From JAWKWH01 sp965204295 (GTDB taxonomy: Bacteria > Pseudomonadota > Alphaproteobacteria > Rhizobiales > Rhizobiaceae): 64,000 nucleotides of DNA. Shown here piece by piece: positions 34,210 through 44,159 of this stretch. The notes under the pieces were generated by a model. The model was not told the origin of the DNA. It saw only the letters and a list, made by a program, of their open reading frames with translations, and ran no database searches. The translations under genes were made by a program, and so were the position numbers. Position 1 is the first letter of the stretch; every line of letters begins with the position of its first letter. The DNA lies in contig OZ241973.1 in NCBI GenBank assembly GCA_965204295.1, forward strand, positions 310,001 to 374,000, in the 5' to 3' direction.

Positions 34210-36294
34210 ATGTCGAGATTTCCAACCGAATTCGAGCCGCCATATGCCGAAAAACGGCTCGTCGAGGATGTGCGCCACGGTATATCCCGAACGGATGACT
34301 ATGCTTGGCTCAGGGCGGACAACTGGCGGGAAATGTTCAAGGATCCTTCCCTACTCGATCCCGCCATCAGAGCGCATCTGGAAGCGGAGAACGCCTATCA
34401 GCAAAAGCTGATGGCTGACACGGAAGACATTCAAAAAGCGCTTTTCGAGGAAATGAAGGGCCGTATCAAGGAGGACGACTCTTCGGTGCCGATGAAGGAC
34501 GGACCGTTCGCCTACGGTTCGCTGTTCGTCACCGGGGGCGAGCAGCCGAGGTTTTTCCGTACGCCCCGCGATGGCGGTGAGAAGCGCATCATTCTCGACG
34601 GTGACGCCGAAGCCGCAGGAAAGGCCTATTTCAGGATCGGCGGCGTCGATCATTCCCACGACCATAAGCGCCTGATCTGGGGGTATGACGACAAGGGTTC
34701 CGAGTTTTACTCCCTGAAGATACGCGATCTCGAGACCGGCAGGGACAGTGACGAGACGATCAGGGACACCGGCGGAGGCGGTGTGTGGGATGCCGGTGGC
34801 GACGGGGTGTTTTTCGTGCGCCTTGACGAAAACCATCGGCCCTCAAGACTTTTTCACAAAACCATCGGCGGCGAAACGCGGCTGATATACGAAGAACCCG
34901 ATCCCGGCATGTTCATGGCGGTCGGCGGCAGCCGGCGCAACGATTGGATATTCATTTCGATTCACGATCACGAGACGTCCGAATACCGCGTCCTTCCCGC
35001 AAGCGACCCCTCGCGCGAACCCGAAATCGTCGCCGGGCGGCAGACGGGACATGAATACGGGATGGAGGAAGGCGGCGACGTCTTTTTCATCCTGACCAAC
35101 ATGGACGGGGCGAAGGACTTCAAGATCATGTCCGCCCCGGTGGGTGATCCGGGCAAGGAAAACTGGACCGAAGTCGTTGGCCACGAGCCGGGCCGGCTGA
35201 TCCTGTCGGTTACGGCTTTCGAGCGCCATCTCGTCCGGCTTGAACGCAAGGACGGATTGCCCCGGATCGTCATTCGCGACCGGGCGACGGATGAAGAACA
35301 TATCGTCGCCTTCGACGAGGAAGCCTATTCGCTCAGCTTGTCCGGGTCATACGAGTATGACACCGACGTGCTCCGGTTCTCATATTCGTCCATGACCACC
35401 CCCTCTCGGATATTCGACTACGACATGGTGACGCGCACGCGCACGCTGCTGAAAACCCAGGAGGTGCCCTCGGGCCACGATCCCGACGACTACATCGCCA
35501 GGCGGCTGATGGCGCCGGGCCATGACGGCGAACCGGTGCCGGTCTCGCTCATCCATCGCCGGGAGACAAAAATCGACGGTTCCGCGCCCTGCCTGCTTTA
35601 CGGCTACGGGTCATACGGCATCGCCATTCCCGCCGGTTTCAACACGAATATCCTGTCGCTTGTCGATCGCGGATTTGTTTACGCCATCGCTCACATACGC
35701 GGTGGCAAGGACAAGGGATATCAGTGGTACGAAGACGGAAAAGGAGCAAGAAAAGTAAATACATTCAAGGATTTCATCGCCTGCACCGAGCATCTGATTC
35801 AGATGGGATTCGCCGGCGCTGACCGCATTGTCGCGCAGGGCGGATCCGCTGGCGGCATGTTGATGGGAGCGGTCGCCAACATGGCGCCCGGCACATTCGG
35901 CGGCATCATCGCGGAGGTGCCGTTTGTCGACGTGCTCACCACGATGCTTGACGACACGCTGCCTCTCACACCGCCCGAATGGCCGGAATGGGGTAATCCC
36001 ATCGCCTCGAAAGAGGACTACGACACGATTGCTTCCTATTCGCCTTATGACAATGTGTCCGCGCTCGATTATCCGCCGGTCCTGGCTCTCGCCGGACTGA
36101 CCGATCCCCGCGTGACCTATTGGGAGCCGGCAAAGTGGGTGGCCAGACTTCGCCAGTTCTCGACATCGCGAAATCCGGTTCTGTTCAGGATCAATATGGA
36201 TGCCGGACATGCCGGCGCGTCAGGCCGGTTTTCGCGCCTTGAGGAGGTGGCTTACTCGCAGGCGTTCGCGTTGAAAGCGACCGGCGTGACCTGA
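34210..36294 (+). CDS. ptrB: oligopeptidase B (S9 family serine peptidase)
   Basis: Cleaves short peptides after basic residues in the cytoplasm. The 694-residue protein has the N-terminal EDVRHGISRTDDYAWLRADNW typical of the family, a seven-bladed propeller region, and a C-terminal alpha/beta-hydrolase domain (from about 410). The catalytic serine is in IVAQGGSAGGMLMGAV (about 545), the aspartate in LAGLTDPRVTYWEP (about 631), and the histidine in MDAGHAGASGR (about 667). ATG 34210 follows GGAG (34199-34202); an in-frame ATG at 34189 precedes that site. Confidence 0.92.
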   Translation: MSRFPTEFEPPYAEKRLVEDVRHGISRTDDYAWLRADNWREMFKDPSLLDPAIRAHLEAENAYQQKLMADTEDIQKALFEEMKGRIKEDDSSVPMKDGPFAYGSLFVTGGEQPRFFRTPRDGGEKRIILDGDAEAAGKAYFRIGGVDHSHDHKRLIWGYDDKGSEFYSLKIRDLETGRDSDETIRDTGGGGVWDAGGDGVFFVRLDENHRPSRLFHKTIGGETRLIYEEPDPGMFMAVGGSRRNDWIFISIHDHETSEYRVLPASDPSREPEIVAGRQTGHEYGMEEGGDVFFILTNMDGAKDFKIMSAPVGDPGKENWTEVVGHEPGRLILSVTAFERHLVRLERKDGLPRIVIRDRATDEEHIVAFDEEAYSLSLSGSYEYDTDVLRFSYSSMTTPSRIFDYDMVTRTRTLLKTQEVPSGHDPDDYIARRLMAPGHDGEPVPVSLIHRRETKIDGSAPCLLYGYGSYGIAIPAGFNTNILSLVDRGFVYAIAHIRGGKDKGYQWYEDGKGARKVNTFKDFIACTEHLIQMGFAGADRIVAQGGSAGGMLMGAVANMAPGTFGGIIAEVPFVDVLTTMLDDTLPLTPPEWPEWGNPIASKEDYDTIASYSPYDNVSALDYPPVLALAGLTDPRVTYWEPAKWVARLRQFSTSRNPVLFRINMDAGHAGASGRFSRLEEVAYSQAFALKATGVT

Positions 36295-36391
36295 CGGTTG
36301 AAGGAATGTGAAGCGGGAGCGCCGGCGCTGTCCGGTGGAACCATGCGCCGGGCGGGGAGCCGTCCGCGCGAAATGTTGCCCGAGGCAAGGG

Positions 36392-37324
36392 CTATCGTCT
36401 GGACGGATAGCCGTTCGCGCGCGGCGGAACCGATTTGAGATAAGCGGCGATGGCCGCGCGATCTCCCGGCGGCAGCGCGGCCATGTTACGCTGCACCTCC
36501 ACCATCGCGCCACCGACCGAATCGAAATCGGGCGTGAAACCGGTTTCCAGATAGTATGCGATGTCGGCTTCGGACCAGCCTCCGATTCCGCCTTCGCCGG
36601 GGGTTATGTTCGGGACGACGCCCTCGCCCTCCGCCGCCGCCGCGCCGGCCAGCCACCGATCCTTCAGAACCGCGCCGCCGATATCCCTCGGCGAGTGGCA
36701 TTCGCCGCAGTGACCGGGACCTTCAACCAGGTATTGGCCCCGCCTTGCCTGTTCCGGCGCATCGTTTTCGAGCACGACCGCCGGATCGGATGACAGGTTG
36801 ACGAGTTTCCACAGACCAAGCCCGCGCCGGATATTGAACGGAAATCCCAGTTCGTGGTCCGCCGCTTCGCCCTTGATCGCGGGCGTCGTTTTAAGGAACG
36901 CAAACAGATCGGCGATATCCGCCGGATTCATGCGCGCGTAGGAGGTGTACGGGAAAGCCGGGTAGTAATGCCGTCCGCCGGGCGAAACTCCCTTAAGCAT
37001 CGCCCTTGCGAATTCGGCGGGTGTCCAGCCGCCAATGCCGTCGGTTTCATGTTGCGAGATATTCGGGGCGACAAATGTCCCGAACGGCGTTTTCAACTCC
37101 ACGCCGCCGGGCAGCTCAAACCGTTTGTCACCCTCCGATTTTGGGACGGCGTGACACGACGCGCACCCACCCGCATGAAACATGCGCTCGCCGGCTTGCG
37201 CATCGCCTGCCGGAAAAGACGCAATTTGCGCGTCGCCCAACCGCGATGGCGCGGTAATCCACCAAAAGAAGGACCCGCCCGAAATGGCCAGGAATGCGAC
37301 AATGAGGGCGAGCTTTTTGATCAT
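36392..37324 (-). CDS. membrane-anchored diheme c-type cytochrome
   Basis: The 310-residue protein has an N-terminal signal/anchor (about residues 1-25) and two CXXCH haem sites, CASCH (about 54-58) and CGECH (about 208-212). Likely distal methionines are in KTPFGTFVAPNISQH-type segments and the C-terminal VGGAMVEVQRNMAALP. The arrangement matches periplasmic diheme cytochromes that accept electrons from dehydrogenases (for example alcohol or sorbitol dehydrogenase cytochrome subunits). No partner dehydrogenase is adjacent. It ends facing the oligopeptidase gene; the class II cytochrome gene lies just upstream, 15 bp away, probably in one transcript. Confidence 0.88.
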   Translation of the reverse strand: MIKKLALIVAFLAISGGSFFWWITAPSRLGDAQIASFPAGDAQAGERMFHAGGCASCHAVPKSEGDKRFELPGGVELKTPFGTFVAPNISQHETDGIGGWTPAEFARAMLKGVSPGGRHYYPAFPYTSYARMNPADIADLFAFLKTTPAIKGEAADHELGFPFNIRRGLGLWKLVNLSSDPAVVLENDAPEQARRGQYLVEGPGHCGECHSPRDIGGAVLKDRWLAGAAAAEGEGVVPNITPGEGGIGGWSEADIAYYLETGFTPDFDSVGGAMVEVQRNMAALPPGDRAAIAAYLKSVPPRANGYPSRR

Positions 37325-37339
37325 ATGCGCGAAAAACCG

Positions 37340-37804
37340 CTAATTTTTGACGCGATACCCTTCATGACATGACCTGCAATTGGCGAAAACAGGGCCAATC
37401 GCCGCCCGGAAAGCCTGAAGGTCGGCGGGGCCGTCCCTGCCGGAAGCCGCCATGGCGGCATCGATATCGGCCTTGAACTTGGCGACGGCATTGGCGAACC
37501 CGTCCGTATCTTCCCAGATATTCGCGGAAGCCGTTGTTCCCTTCACGCTATCGGCGCCTTCCGGGAAAAAAGCGCCAACCGCATAGGCGGCGCCGCGCAT
37601 CGTCGCGATGACCGACTTCGCAACGGCGGGATCATAGTCCATTTCGCCCTTCATCATGGCCCCTGCGAGCCCCGCGGCCGCTCCGACGCCCTGCATCAGA
37701 GCCTTGCGCGTATCGACCGCATCGTCGCCGGTCAGATGGCCGTCCGCCGATGCCGCCGCCGCTGAAAAAGCAACCATCGACAAAGCCAGTGCGAATCTTT
37801 TCAT
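37340..37804 (-). CDS. class II cytochrome c (c556/c' family)
   Basis: The 154-residue protein has a cleavable signal peptide (MKRFALALSMVAFSAAAASA), a four-helix-bundle pattern starting RKALMQGVGAAAGLAGAMMKG, and the single haem site CRSCHEGYR near the C-terminus, as in cytochromes c' and c556. It acts in the periplasm. Its stop is 15 bp from the start of the diheme cytochrome gene on the same strand, so the two are probably co-transcribed and may exchange electrons (inference). Confidence 0.9.
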   Translation of the reverse strand: MKRFALALSMVAFSAAAASADGHLTGDDAVDTRKALMQGVGAAAGLAGAMMKGEMDYDPAVAKSVIATMRGAAYAVGAFFPEGADSVKGTTASANIWEDTDGFANAVAKFKADIDAAMAASGRDGPADLQAFRAAIGPVFANCRSCHEGYRVKN

Positions 37805-37940
37805 TATTGTCCTCCGATAGGGTGTATTGAGGTTTGGCGGTCCGCCAAATACAACGCCGATCTTGCCGCGATCTTCCCGCCGATTGTTTCAACCCCGCAT
37901 GAAAACACCGCGTTATCGGTGAACGACCGTCAACGGGAAC

Positions 37941-37962
37941 GATCCCGGCCTTCGCCGGGATC
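37941..37962 (-). terminator. hairpin downstream of sodB
   Basis: GATCCCGGC and GCCGGGATC pair perfectly over 9 bp with a four-base loop. On the minus strand it lies 25 bp past the sodB stop, but only a weak T-containing tract follows, so it may be a terminator or a 3' stabilising structure. Confidence 0.5.
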
Positions 37963-37987
37963 TGTCTTGACGAAGATCGGGCGACCG

Positions 37988-38584
37988 TCAACCGGCCGCT
38001 TCATACATCTCCAGGACGTAGTCCCAGTCGATCAGGTTATCGACGAAAGCTTCCAGATATTTGGGCCGGGCATTGCGGTAGTCGATATAGTAGGAATGCT
38101 CCCAGACATCGACGCCGAGGATCGGTGAAGCGCCGTGCACCAGCGGATTTTCGCCGTTCGGCGTTTTCATGATCTCCAATTTGCCGTTTCTGACGGCGAC
38201 CCAGGCCCAACCCGAGCCGAATTGGGTCACACCGGCATTGATGAAATCGGCACGGAATTGATCGTAGCCGCCTAGATCGCTGTCGATCGCGGCCCGGAGT
38301 TTCGCAGGCAGGCCGGTTCCGCCGCCGCCCTTCATCCATTTCCAGAAATGGATGTGGTTGTAGTGCTGGGCAACGTTGTTGAACAGTCCGGCATTGGATC
38401 CGTGGGACTGTTTGACGATCTCCTCAAGCGACAGGCTGTCCATGCCTGCATCGGCGGCAAGCCTGTTGCCGTTGTCGACATAGGCCTTGTGGTGCTTGTC
38501 GTGATGATACTCCAGCGTTTCCCTTGACATGAAAGGCTGGAGCGCCTCATAGTCATAGGGAAGATCGGGTAACTCAAAAGCCAT
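37988..38584 (-). CDS. sodB: superoxide dismutase (Fe type)
   Basis: Dismutates superoxide in the cytoplasm. The 198-residue protein begins MAFELPDLPYDYEALQPFMS. Metal ligands are in YHHDKHHKAYVDNGN, NNVAQHYNHIHFWKWM, and the DVWEHSYYIDYRN motif. The GGGGTG stretch after FWKWM and GSGWAWVAVRNG fit the Fe or Fe/Mn group. ATG 38584 follows GAGGGAG; an upstream extension in frame is unconserved. Confidence 0.95.
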   Translation of the reverse strand: MAFELPDLPYDYEALQPFMSRETLEYHHDKHHKAYVDNGNRLAADAGMDSLSLEEIVKQSHGSNAGLFNNVAQHYNHIHFWKWMKGGGGTGLPAKLRAAIDSDLGGYDQFRADFINAGVTQFGSGWAWVAVRNGKLEIMKTPNGENPLVHGASPILGVDVWEHSYYIDYRNARPKYLEAFVDNLIDWDYVLEMYEAAG

Positions 38585-38653
38585 CGTACATACTCCCTCG
38601 TTGACAATTTTCTCAATTCGCGCCGCCAGCATAGGGCGCCGGCGGGCGGCGGT

Positions 38654-39520
38654 TCAGGAATGCGCCCATTCCCAATAGAGTTCGCGGGCTTTCTTCGCAA
38701 CCGGACCGGGCTGCAAATCGCGGTCTTCAATGCGGACAATCGGCACTACCTTGGAATGATTGCCTGTCGAAAAAATTTCATCGGCCTCGACGAAGTCGTC
38801 CACTTTCAGCGACCTTTCGATCACCGGCATTCCGGTTTCGCCAAGCAGCGTCATCGTGCGGAACCGGGTGATGCCCGAAAGAAACGTGCCGTTTGGCGCT
38901 GGCGTCTGAATCGCGCCATCCCTGACCATAAAAATGTTGGACGTTCCCGTTTCGGCGACGTTGCCGAGCATGTCGAGGACAAGAGCGTTGTCGAATCCTC
39001 TGCCCTTCGCCTCCATGATGGCCCGTCCGTTGTTGGGATACAAGCATCCGGATTTTGCGTTGGTGGGCATCGTCTCCAGAGATGGCCGCCTGAAGGGGGA
39101 AACGGTTACGGAGAAGCCGGAAGAGGCGATCATCGGCGCCTCATACAGGCACAGACAAAAACGGGTTGATTCGGGGTCGGCCGGCACACTCATGTAGCTG
39201 CCGTGTTCGGCCCAGTACATCGGGCGAATATATACCGCCGTCTCGCCGTCAAACCGCTTAAGTCCGTCGATCGTCAGGCCGACAATTTCCTCGACGCTCT
39301 TTGTCGCCTTCAATCCCAAAGCCGCCGCGCTGCCATTGACCCGGGCGGCATGGCGGTCCAGATCCGGCGCCACGCCCTCGAACCAGCGGGCGCCGTCAAA
39401 TACGCTCGACCCCAACCATAATGCATGGGTGCGCGGACCGACGATGGCGGGGTTGCCCTCACGCCAGTCGCCATCGACATAGGTCCAGGTCGTTGTTTGT
39501 GCGCTCGTGTCGACGGCCAT
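38654..39520 (-). CDS. branched-chain amino acid aminotransferase (class IV PLP)
   Basis: The 288-residue protein is a fold-type IV aminotransferase. The PLP lysine is in MPTNAKSGCLYPNNGRA (Lys about 156), with LVLDMLGNVAETGTSNIFMV and TPAPNGTFLSGITRFR binding the cofactor phosphate. Relatives are ilvE-type transaminases; 4-amino-4-deoxychorismate lyase and D-amino acid aminotransferase share the fold and cannot be excluded. The gene is unlinked to other ilv genes here and converges with no partner; it is divergent from the dehalogenase gene. Confidence 0.85.
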   Translation of the reverse strand: MAVDTSAQTTTWTYVDGDWREGNPAIVGPRTHALWLGSSVFDGARWFEGVAPDLDRHAARVNGSAAALGLKATKSVEEIVGLTIDGLKRFDGETAVYIRPMYWAEHGSYMSVPADPESTRFCLCLYEAPMIASSGFSVTVSPFRRPSLETMPTNAKSGCLYPNNGRAIMEAKGRGFDNALVLDMLGNVAETGTSNIFMVRDGAIQTPAPNGTFLSGITRFRTMTLLGETGMPVIERSLKVDDFVEADEIFSTGNHSKVVPIVRIEDRDLQPGPVAKKARELYWEWAHS

Positions 39521-39613
39521 GAAGATACCCCGGTGGTCAAAATTGCCTAAACTGCCGCACTTGACCTTGGAGCGGCCTTACGGTCAAGTCCGTAGCGAAA
39601 TCAGGAAAGTGTC

Positions 39614-40273
39614 ATGGCCTGCTCGGCTTATGTTTTCGACGCTTACGGCACGCTGTTCGACGTGCATGCGGCGGTGCGCAGGCACGCTGACGAGGCCGGC
39701 CCCGATGGACAGCAGCTTTCCGATATCTGGCGGACAAAGCAGTTGGAGTATTCCTGGGTCCGCACGCTCATGGGCAACTACGAAGACTTCTGGAATCTCA
39801 CCGAACAGGCGCTCGATTTCGCTTTCGCGAAAGTTCCAACCGTCGATTCCGCGCTAAAGACGAAACTGCTCGACGCCTACCGGACCCTCGACTGTTACGA
39901 GGAAGCGCCGAGGGTTCTGCGTTCGCTCAAGGAGGCCGGCGCAAGAGTGGCCATCTTGTCCAACGGTTCGCCCGAGATGCTTGATGCGGCGGTCAGGTCC
40001 GCCGCGCTCGACGGCATATTGGACGATGTGTTTTCAGTCGCCTCGATCGGCAGGTTCAAGGCGGCGCCGGAAGTCTACGACATGGTCACCACCGCCTGGC
40101 GGCTCTATCCGGACGCGGTGTCGTTTCAGTCATCGAACCGCTGGGATATCGCAGGCGCCAAGAAGTTTGGCTTCCGAACGGTTTGGCTCAACCGCACCGC
40201 TCAGCCGGACGAGTACAACGATTTTCCGGCGGATGTGATTTTACCGAACCTTGAGGGCCTGGCTTCGGTTTAA
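39614..40273 (+). CDS. haloacid dehalogenase type II
   Basis: The 219-residue HAD-superfamily enzyme carries the nucleophile aspartate in VFDAYGTLFDV (residue 9), the second motif VAILSNGSPEML, a lysine in IGRFKAAPEVYDM, and the type II dehalogenase signature SSNRWDIAGAKKFGF. The family hydrolyses (S)-2-haloacids to (R)-2-hydroxyacids. The natural substrate in this organism is unknown. The start ATG 39614 begins the conserved domain. Confidence 0.9.
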   Translation: MACSAYVFDAYGTLFDVHAAVRRHADEAGPDGQQLSDIWRTKQLEYSWVRTLMGNYEDFWNLTEQALDFAFAKVPTVDSALKTKLLDAYRTLDCYEEAPRVLRSLKEAGARVAILSNGSPEMLDAAVRSAALDGILDDVFSVASIGRFKAAPEVYDMVTTAWRLYPDAVSFQSSNRWDIAGAKKFGFRTVWLNRTAQPDEYNDFPADVILPNLEGLASV

Positions 40274-40599
40274 GCTATCGCCGTGTCGATTTTGATGAAA
40301 CCCGTAAGATATTGAAACCGATGCTGAAATCCCTTCTTCAAACTTCCCGGGATTTCCCGCTCCAATGCCCGGCCGACTCGGGAACCGACTGAACGCACGA
40401 TCGATTTGATCGCTGCCCGAGGCGCAAGCCTGACACAGGTCGCCGGCCGCGCAGCGCCGAATGTCGAGCCGCCACATATTTGCAATCGACCAAAGGTGCG
40501 CGTATTGAATGGATTTCTTGTGCCATCGTTGCATTGCGGCGATCGTTTGCAGGACGTAATGTCGCCGCGAAGTTCGAATGTGGCCGCCGGGGTCAGGAC
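40274..40599. other. intergenic region upstream of mutA
   Basis: About 326 bp without a supported gene. Short frames on both strands show no recognisable domain. It presumably contains the promoter of the methylmalonyl-CoA mutase pair, but I see no convincing -35/-10 or operator. Confidence 0.35.
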
Positions 40600-42036
40600 A
40601 TGGCGTTCAGCATCGTCAACAATACGCAATTCCCCGAAATGGATGAGGCGGGATGGCGGGCGCTTGCGGAAAAGGTCTTGAAGGGCGCTTCGGTCGAGGA
40701 TGCGTTGGTAGGTTCGACGGAAGACGGAATCCCGATCCGGCCGATATACCGCCGCGCCGATGTCAATTCCGTCACCCGCAGAGCCCCCTCGCATCGTTGG
40801 CATATCGTGCAGCGAATTGACGATCCGGATGCGGACCGCGCCAATCGGCAAGCGCTTGAGGATACCGAAAACGGCGCATCGGGATTGGCGCTGGTGTTCG
40901 AAGGCGCGCCAAACGCTTTCGGCTATGGCGTTCCCGCCGATCGGGAGGCGTTGCGCGCAATTCTGCACGATGTACCGCTCGAAAAGCTTTATCTCAGAAT
41001 CGATTCGCATCCACAAAGCCGTGCGTCGATCGACTGGATTATCGAACTGTACGGCGCGCGGCGCATTGATCCCGCGAGGCTCAGATTCTCGCTCGGATTC
41101 GATCCCGCCGTCATTTTTTCGGGCACGGGCAGGCTGAACATGTCGGTCGAGGCGCTTCAGGCATCGATGCCGCAATCGCTGGCGCATTTTTTTTCGCTGG
41201 GCCTGCCCGGCGTCCTCCTTGAAGCCGACGGGCGCGTTTATCACAATGCGGGAGCGACAACCGCGCAGGAACTCGGCGCCATGCTGGCCAGCGCCGTTTC
41301 TCATCTGCGGATGTTCGAGCAGGCGCGCCAGCCATTGGTCTATTCGGCGCCGCATATCGGATTTTCACTTGGCGTCGATCAGGATCAGTTCGTATCCATC
41401 GCCAAGATCCGCGCGGTCCGGCGGCTTTGGACGCGCGTCCAAGAAGCCTGCGGCGTCGAGACGTCGCCGGCGACCATACATGCCGAAACATCCTGGCGCA
41501 TGCAAACCCGCAAGGATCCCGAGACCAACATATTGCGTTCGACGATCGCCGCATTCTCGGCCGCGGTGGGCGGCGCGGATTCGATTTCCATCATTCCGCA
41601 CAGCGCATCTCACGGACTGCCCGACGCGTTTTCGCGGCGGATCGCCCGCAATACACAGCTGATTCTGGCGGAAGAAAGCCATCTGAGCTTCGTGGCCGAC
41701 CCCGGCGCCGGGTCCGGCGCGATCGAAGCTCTGACGGATGCGGTTTGCGAAAAAGCCTGGACCGAATTCCGGAAAATCGAGGCTGAGGGCGGATTGTTGG
41801 CCTCGCTTGCCGGCGGGAAATTGCAAGCGAGGATTATCGAAAGCGGAAAAAGGCGATCCGACCGGTTCCTGGCCGGGAAGATTCAGATTGTCGGCACAAA
41901 TCGCTTCCCGCTTGAAAAGGAGCGGGCGACTGATGTGCTGACGGCCGAAACAAGACCGATGCCGACCGACGGCGCCGTCCATTGCGACAGGCTGGAGTCG
42001 GTCAGACTGGACATGGCCACGGGAGACCGGACATGA
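40600..42036 (+). CDS. mutA: methylmalonyl-CoA mutase small (beta) subunit
   Basis: The 478-residue protein is the non-catalytic partner of a heterodimeric mutase. It shows the mutase barrel fold: FPEMDEAGWRALAEKVLKGA near the N-terminus, GIPIRPIYRR, HAETSWRMQTRKDPETNILR, and FSRRIARNTQLILAEESHL. It lacks the C-terminal B12-binding motif. ATG 40600 starts the conserved region. Its stop overlaps the start of the large subunit gene (ATGA), so both are made from one transcript. A member of the complex converting (R)-methylmalonyl-CoA to succinyl-CoA. Confidence 0.9.
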   Translation: MAFSIVNNTQFPEMDEAGWRALAEKVLKGASVEDALVGSTEDGIPIRPIYRRADVNSVTRRAPSHRWHIVQRIDDPDADRANRQALEDTENGASGLALVFEGAPNAFGYGVPADREALRAILHDVPLEKLYLRIDSHPQSRASIDWIIELYGARRIDPARLRFSLGFDPAVIFSGTGRLNMSVEALQASMPQSLAHFFSLGLPGVLLEADGRVYHNAGATTAQELGAMLASAVSHLRMFEQARQPLVYSAPHIGFSLGVDQDQFVSIAKIRAVRRLWTRVQEACGVETSPATIHAETSWRMQTRKDPETNILRSTIAAFSAAVGGADSISIIPHSASHGLPDAFSRRIARNTQLILAEESHLSFVADPGAGSGAIEALTDAVCEKAWTEFRKIEAEGGLLASLAGGKLQARIIESGKRRSDRFLAGKIQIVGTNRFPLEKERATDVLTAETRPMPTDGAVHCDRLESVRLDMATGDRT

Positions 42037-44159
42037 TTCCCGATTTCGCGAAGGTCGATTGGCCATCCGTCAACGCCGGCAAGACGGCGCTCGATCGGGG
42101 TGTCTGGAACACGCCCGAGGGGATCGAGGTCAGGCAGAGCTACGATGCGGGCGATCTGGAAGGACTGAACTTCCTCGACACCTGGCCGGGCGCCCCCCCC
42201 TACATCCGCGGCCCCTACCCCACCATGTATGTACGGCGGCCCTGGACGATCCGCCAATATGCCGGCTATTCGACGGCCGAGGAATCCAATGCTTTCTATC
42301 GGCGCAATCTCGCGGCGGGCCAGAAGGGCCTGTCGGTCGCGTTCGATCTCGCAACTCATCGCGGTTACGACAGCGACCATCCCCGTGTGGCAGGGGATGT
42401 CGGCATGGCCGGTGTGGCGATCGATTCCATACTCGACATGCGCCAATTGTTCGACGGCATTCCGCTCGACGAAATGACCGTTTCCATGACCATGAACGGA
42501 GCGGTGCTTCCCATACTTGCGCTCTATGTCATCGCCGCGGAAGAACAGGGTGTGAGCCAGGACAGGCTGGCCGGAACGATTCAGAATGATATTTTGAAGG
42601 AGTTCATGGTCCGCAACACCTACATCTATCCGCCAAAGCCGTCGATGCGGATCGTTTCCGACATCTTTTCATATACCGCGGCCAATATGCCGAAGTTCAA
42701 CTCGATCTCGATATCGGGCTATCACATGCAGGAGGCGGGCGCGTCCGCCGACCTGGAACTGGCCTATACCATCGCCGACGGGATCGAATATGTCCGCGCC
42801 GGTGTGGCCGCCGGAATGGATATCGACACGTTCGCGCCACGGCTATCCTTCTTCTGGGCGATTGGCATGAATTTCTTCATGGAAGTGGCCAAGATGCGCG
42901 CTGCGCGCCTGCTCTGGGCGGCGCTGATGCAGAAGGAATTCCAGCCCGGGGACGCGCGTTCGCTGTCTTTGCGAACTCACTGCCAGACCTCTGGCTGGTC
43001 GTTGACGGCGCAGGATCCCTACAACAACATCATGCGCACCATGATCGAGGCGATGGCGGCGACACAAGGACACACACAGTCGCTGCACACCAATTCGTTC
43101 GACGAGGCGCTGGCGTTGCCGACCGATCATTCGGCGCGGATCGCGCGCAACACGCAACTGATCCTGCAAATGGAATCGGGCGTTACGCGCGTCATCGACC
43201 CTTGGGGCGGCTCGGCCTATGTCGAGCGTCTGACGCACGATCTCGCAGCCCGCGCCATGACCCATATCGAGGAGGTGGAGAGCCTGGGCGGCATGGCCGC
43301 AGCGATTGGACAGGGCGTTCCGAAGCTTCGCATCGAGGAGGCTGCGGCCAGAACTCAGGCGCGCATCGATTCCGGCGAACAACCGGTCATCGGCGTCAAC
43401 GTCCACCGGCCTCATGCCGACATCGATGTCGACGTTCTGAAAGTGGACAACGCCGAGGTGCGCGCGCGTCAACTCTCAAAGCTTCAAGCGCTGAAGGGAA
43501 CGCGCGATGTCTCGGCGGTCGATACGGCGCTTGAAGCATTGTCGAAAGCCGCCGGGGGCGACGGCAATCTGCTCGAATTTTCAATCAATGCGGCGCGCGC
43601 CGGCGCAACGGTCGGTGAAATCAGCATGGCGCTGGAACAGGTCTTTGGCAGGCATGTGGCCGAAATCCAGACCATCTCCGGCGTATATGGCGGCGAAGTC
43701 GGCGATCTGCCCGCCGCCGGCCGCGTGGCCGAAAAGATCGAAGCCTATCGAAGGGCCAATGGCGGCCCGCCACGTATGCTGGTCGCGAAAATGGGCCAGG
43801 ACGGCCACGATCGCGGCCAGAAAGTCATTGCGACGGCATTCTCCGATCTCGGTTTCGATGTGGTGATCGGCTCGATGTTCCAGACACCCGAAGAAGTCGC
43901 CAAACTCGCGGTCGACAGCGACGTGCAAATCGTGGGCGTTTCGTCGCTGACCGCCGGACACCTTACGATGGTGCCCGAACTGAAACAGGCGCTCGCCAAA
44001 CGCGGCGCGGACAACGTCATGATCGCGATCGGCGGCGTGATCCCGCCTCAGGATCATGAGGCGGTCGCGAAGGCCGGCGCGGACGCGATCTTCCCGCCCG
44101 GCACGGTCATTCCCGAGGCGGCGGAACTGCTGATTGATGCGCTGATGGCGCGGACCTGA
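42033..44159 (+). CDS. mutB: methylmalonyl-CoA mutase large (alpha) subunit
   Basis: Catalyses the adenosylcobalamin-dependent rearrangement of methylmalonyl-CoA to succinyl-CoA, the last step of propionyl-CoA use. The 708-residue protein carries YPTMYVRRPWTIRQYAGYST (CoA and active-site residues), FDLATHRGYDSDHPRV, and HTNSFDEALALPTDHSARIA. The C-terminal cobalamin domain has KMGQDGHDRGQKV with the DxHxxG motif (about residue 590) and GVSSLTAGHLTMVPEL. No meaB chaperone or epimerase gene follows; a toxin-antitoxin pair does. Confidence 0.96.
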   Translation: MIPDFAKVDWPSVNAGKTALDRGVWNTPEGIEVRQSYDAGDLEGLNFLDTWPGAPPYIRGPYPTMYVRRPWTIRQYAGYSTAEESNAFYRRNLAAGQKGLSVAFDLATHRGYDSDHPRVAGDVGMAGVAIDSILDMRQLFDGIPLDEMTVSMTMNGAVLPILALYVIAAEEQGVSQDRLAGTIQNDILKEFMVRNTYIYPPKPSMRIVSDIFSYTAANMPKFNSISISGYHMQEAGASADLELAYTIADGIEYVRAGVAAGMDIDTFAPRLSFFWAIGMNFFMEVAKMRAARLLWAALMQKEFQPGDARSLSLRTHCQTSGWSLTAQDPYNNIMRTMIEAMAATQGHTQSLHTNSFDEALALPTDHSARIARNTQLILQMESGVTRVIDPWGGSAYVERLTHDLAARAMTHIEEVESLGGMAAAIGQGVPKLRIEEAAARTQARIDSGEQPVIGVNVHRPHADIDVDVLKVDNAEVRARQLSKLQALKGTRDVSAVDTALEALSKAAGGDGNLLEFSINAARAGATVGEISMALEQVFGRHVAEIQTISGVYGGEVGDLPAAGRVAEKIEAYRRANGGPPRMLVAKMGQDGHDRGQKVIATAFSDLGFDVVIGSMFQTPEEVAKLAVDSDVQIVGVSSLTAGHLTMVPELKQALAKRGADNVMIAIGGVIPPQDHEAVAKAGADAIFPPGTVIPEAAELLIDALMART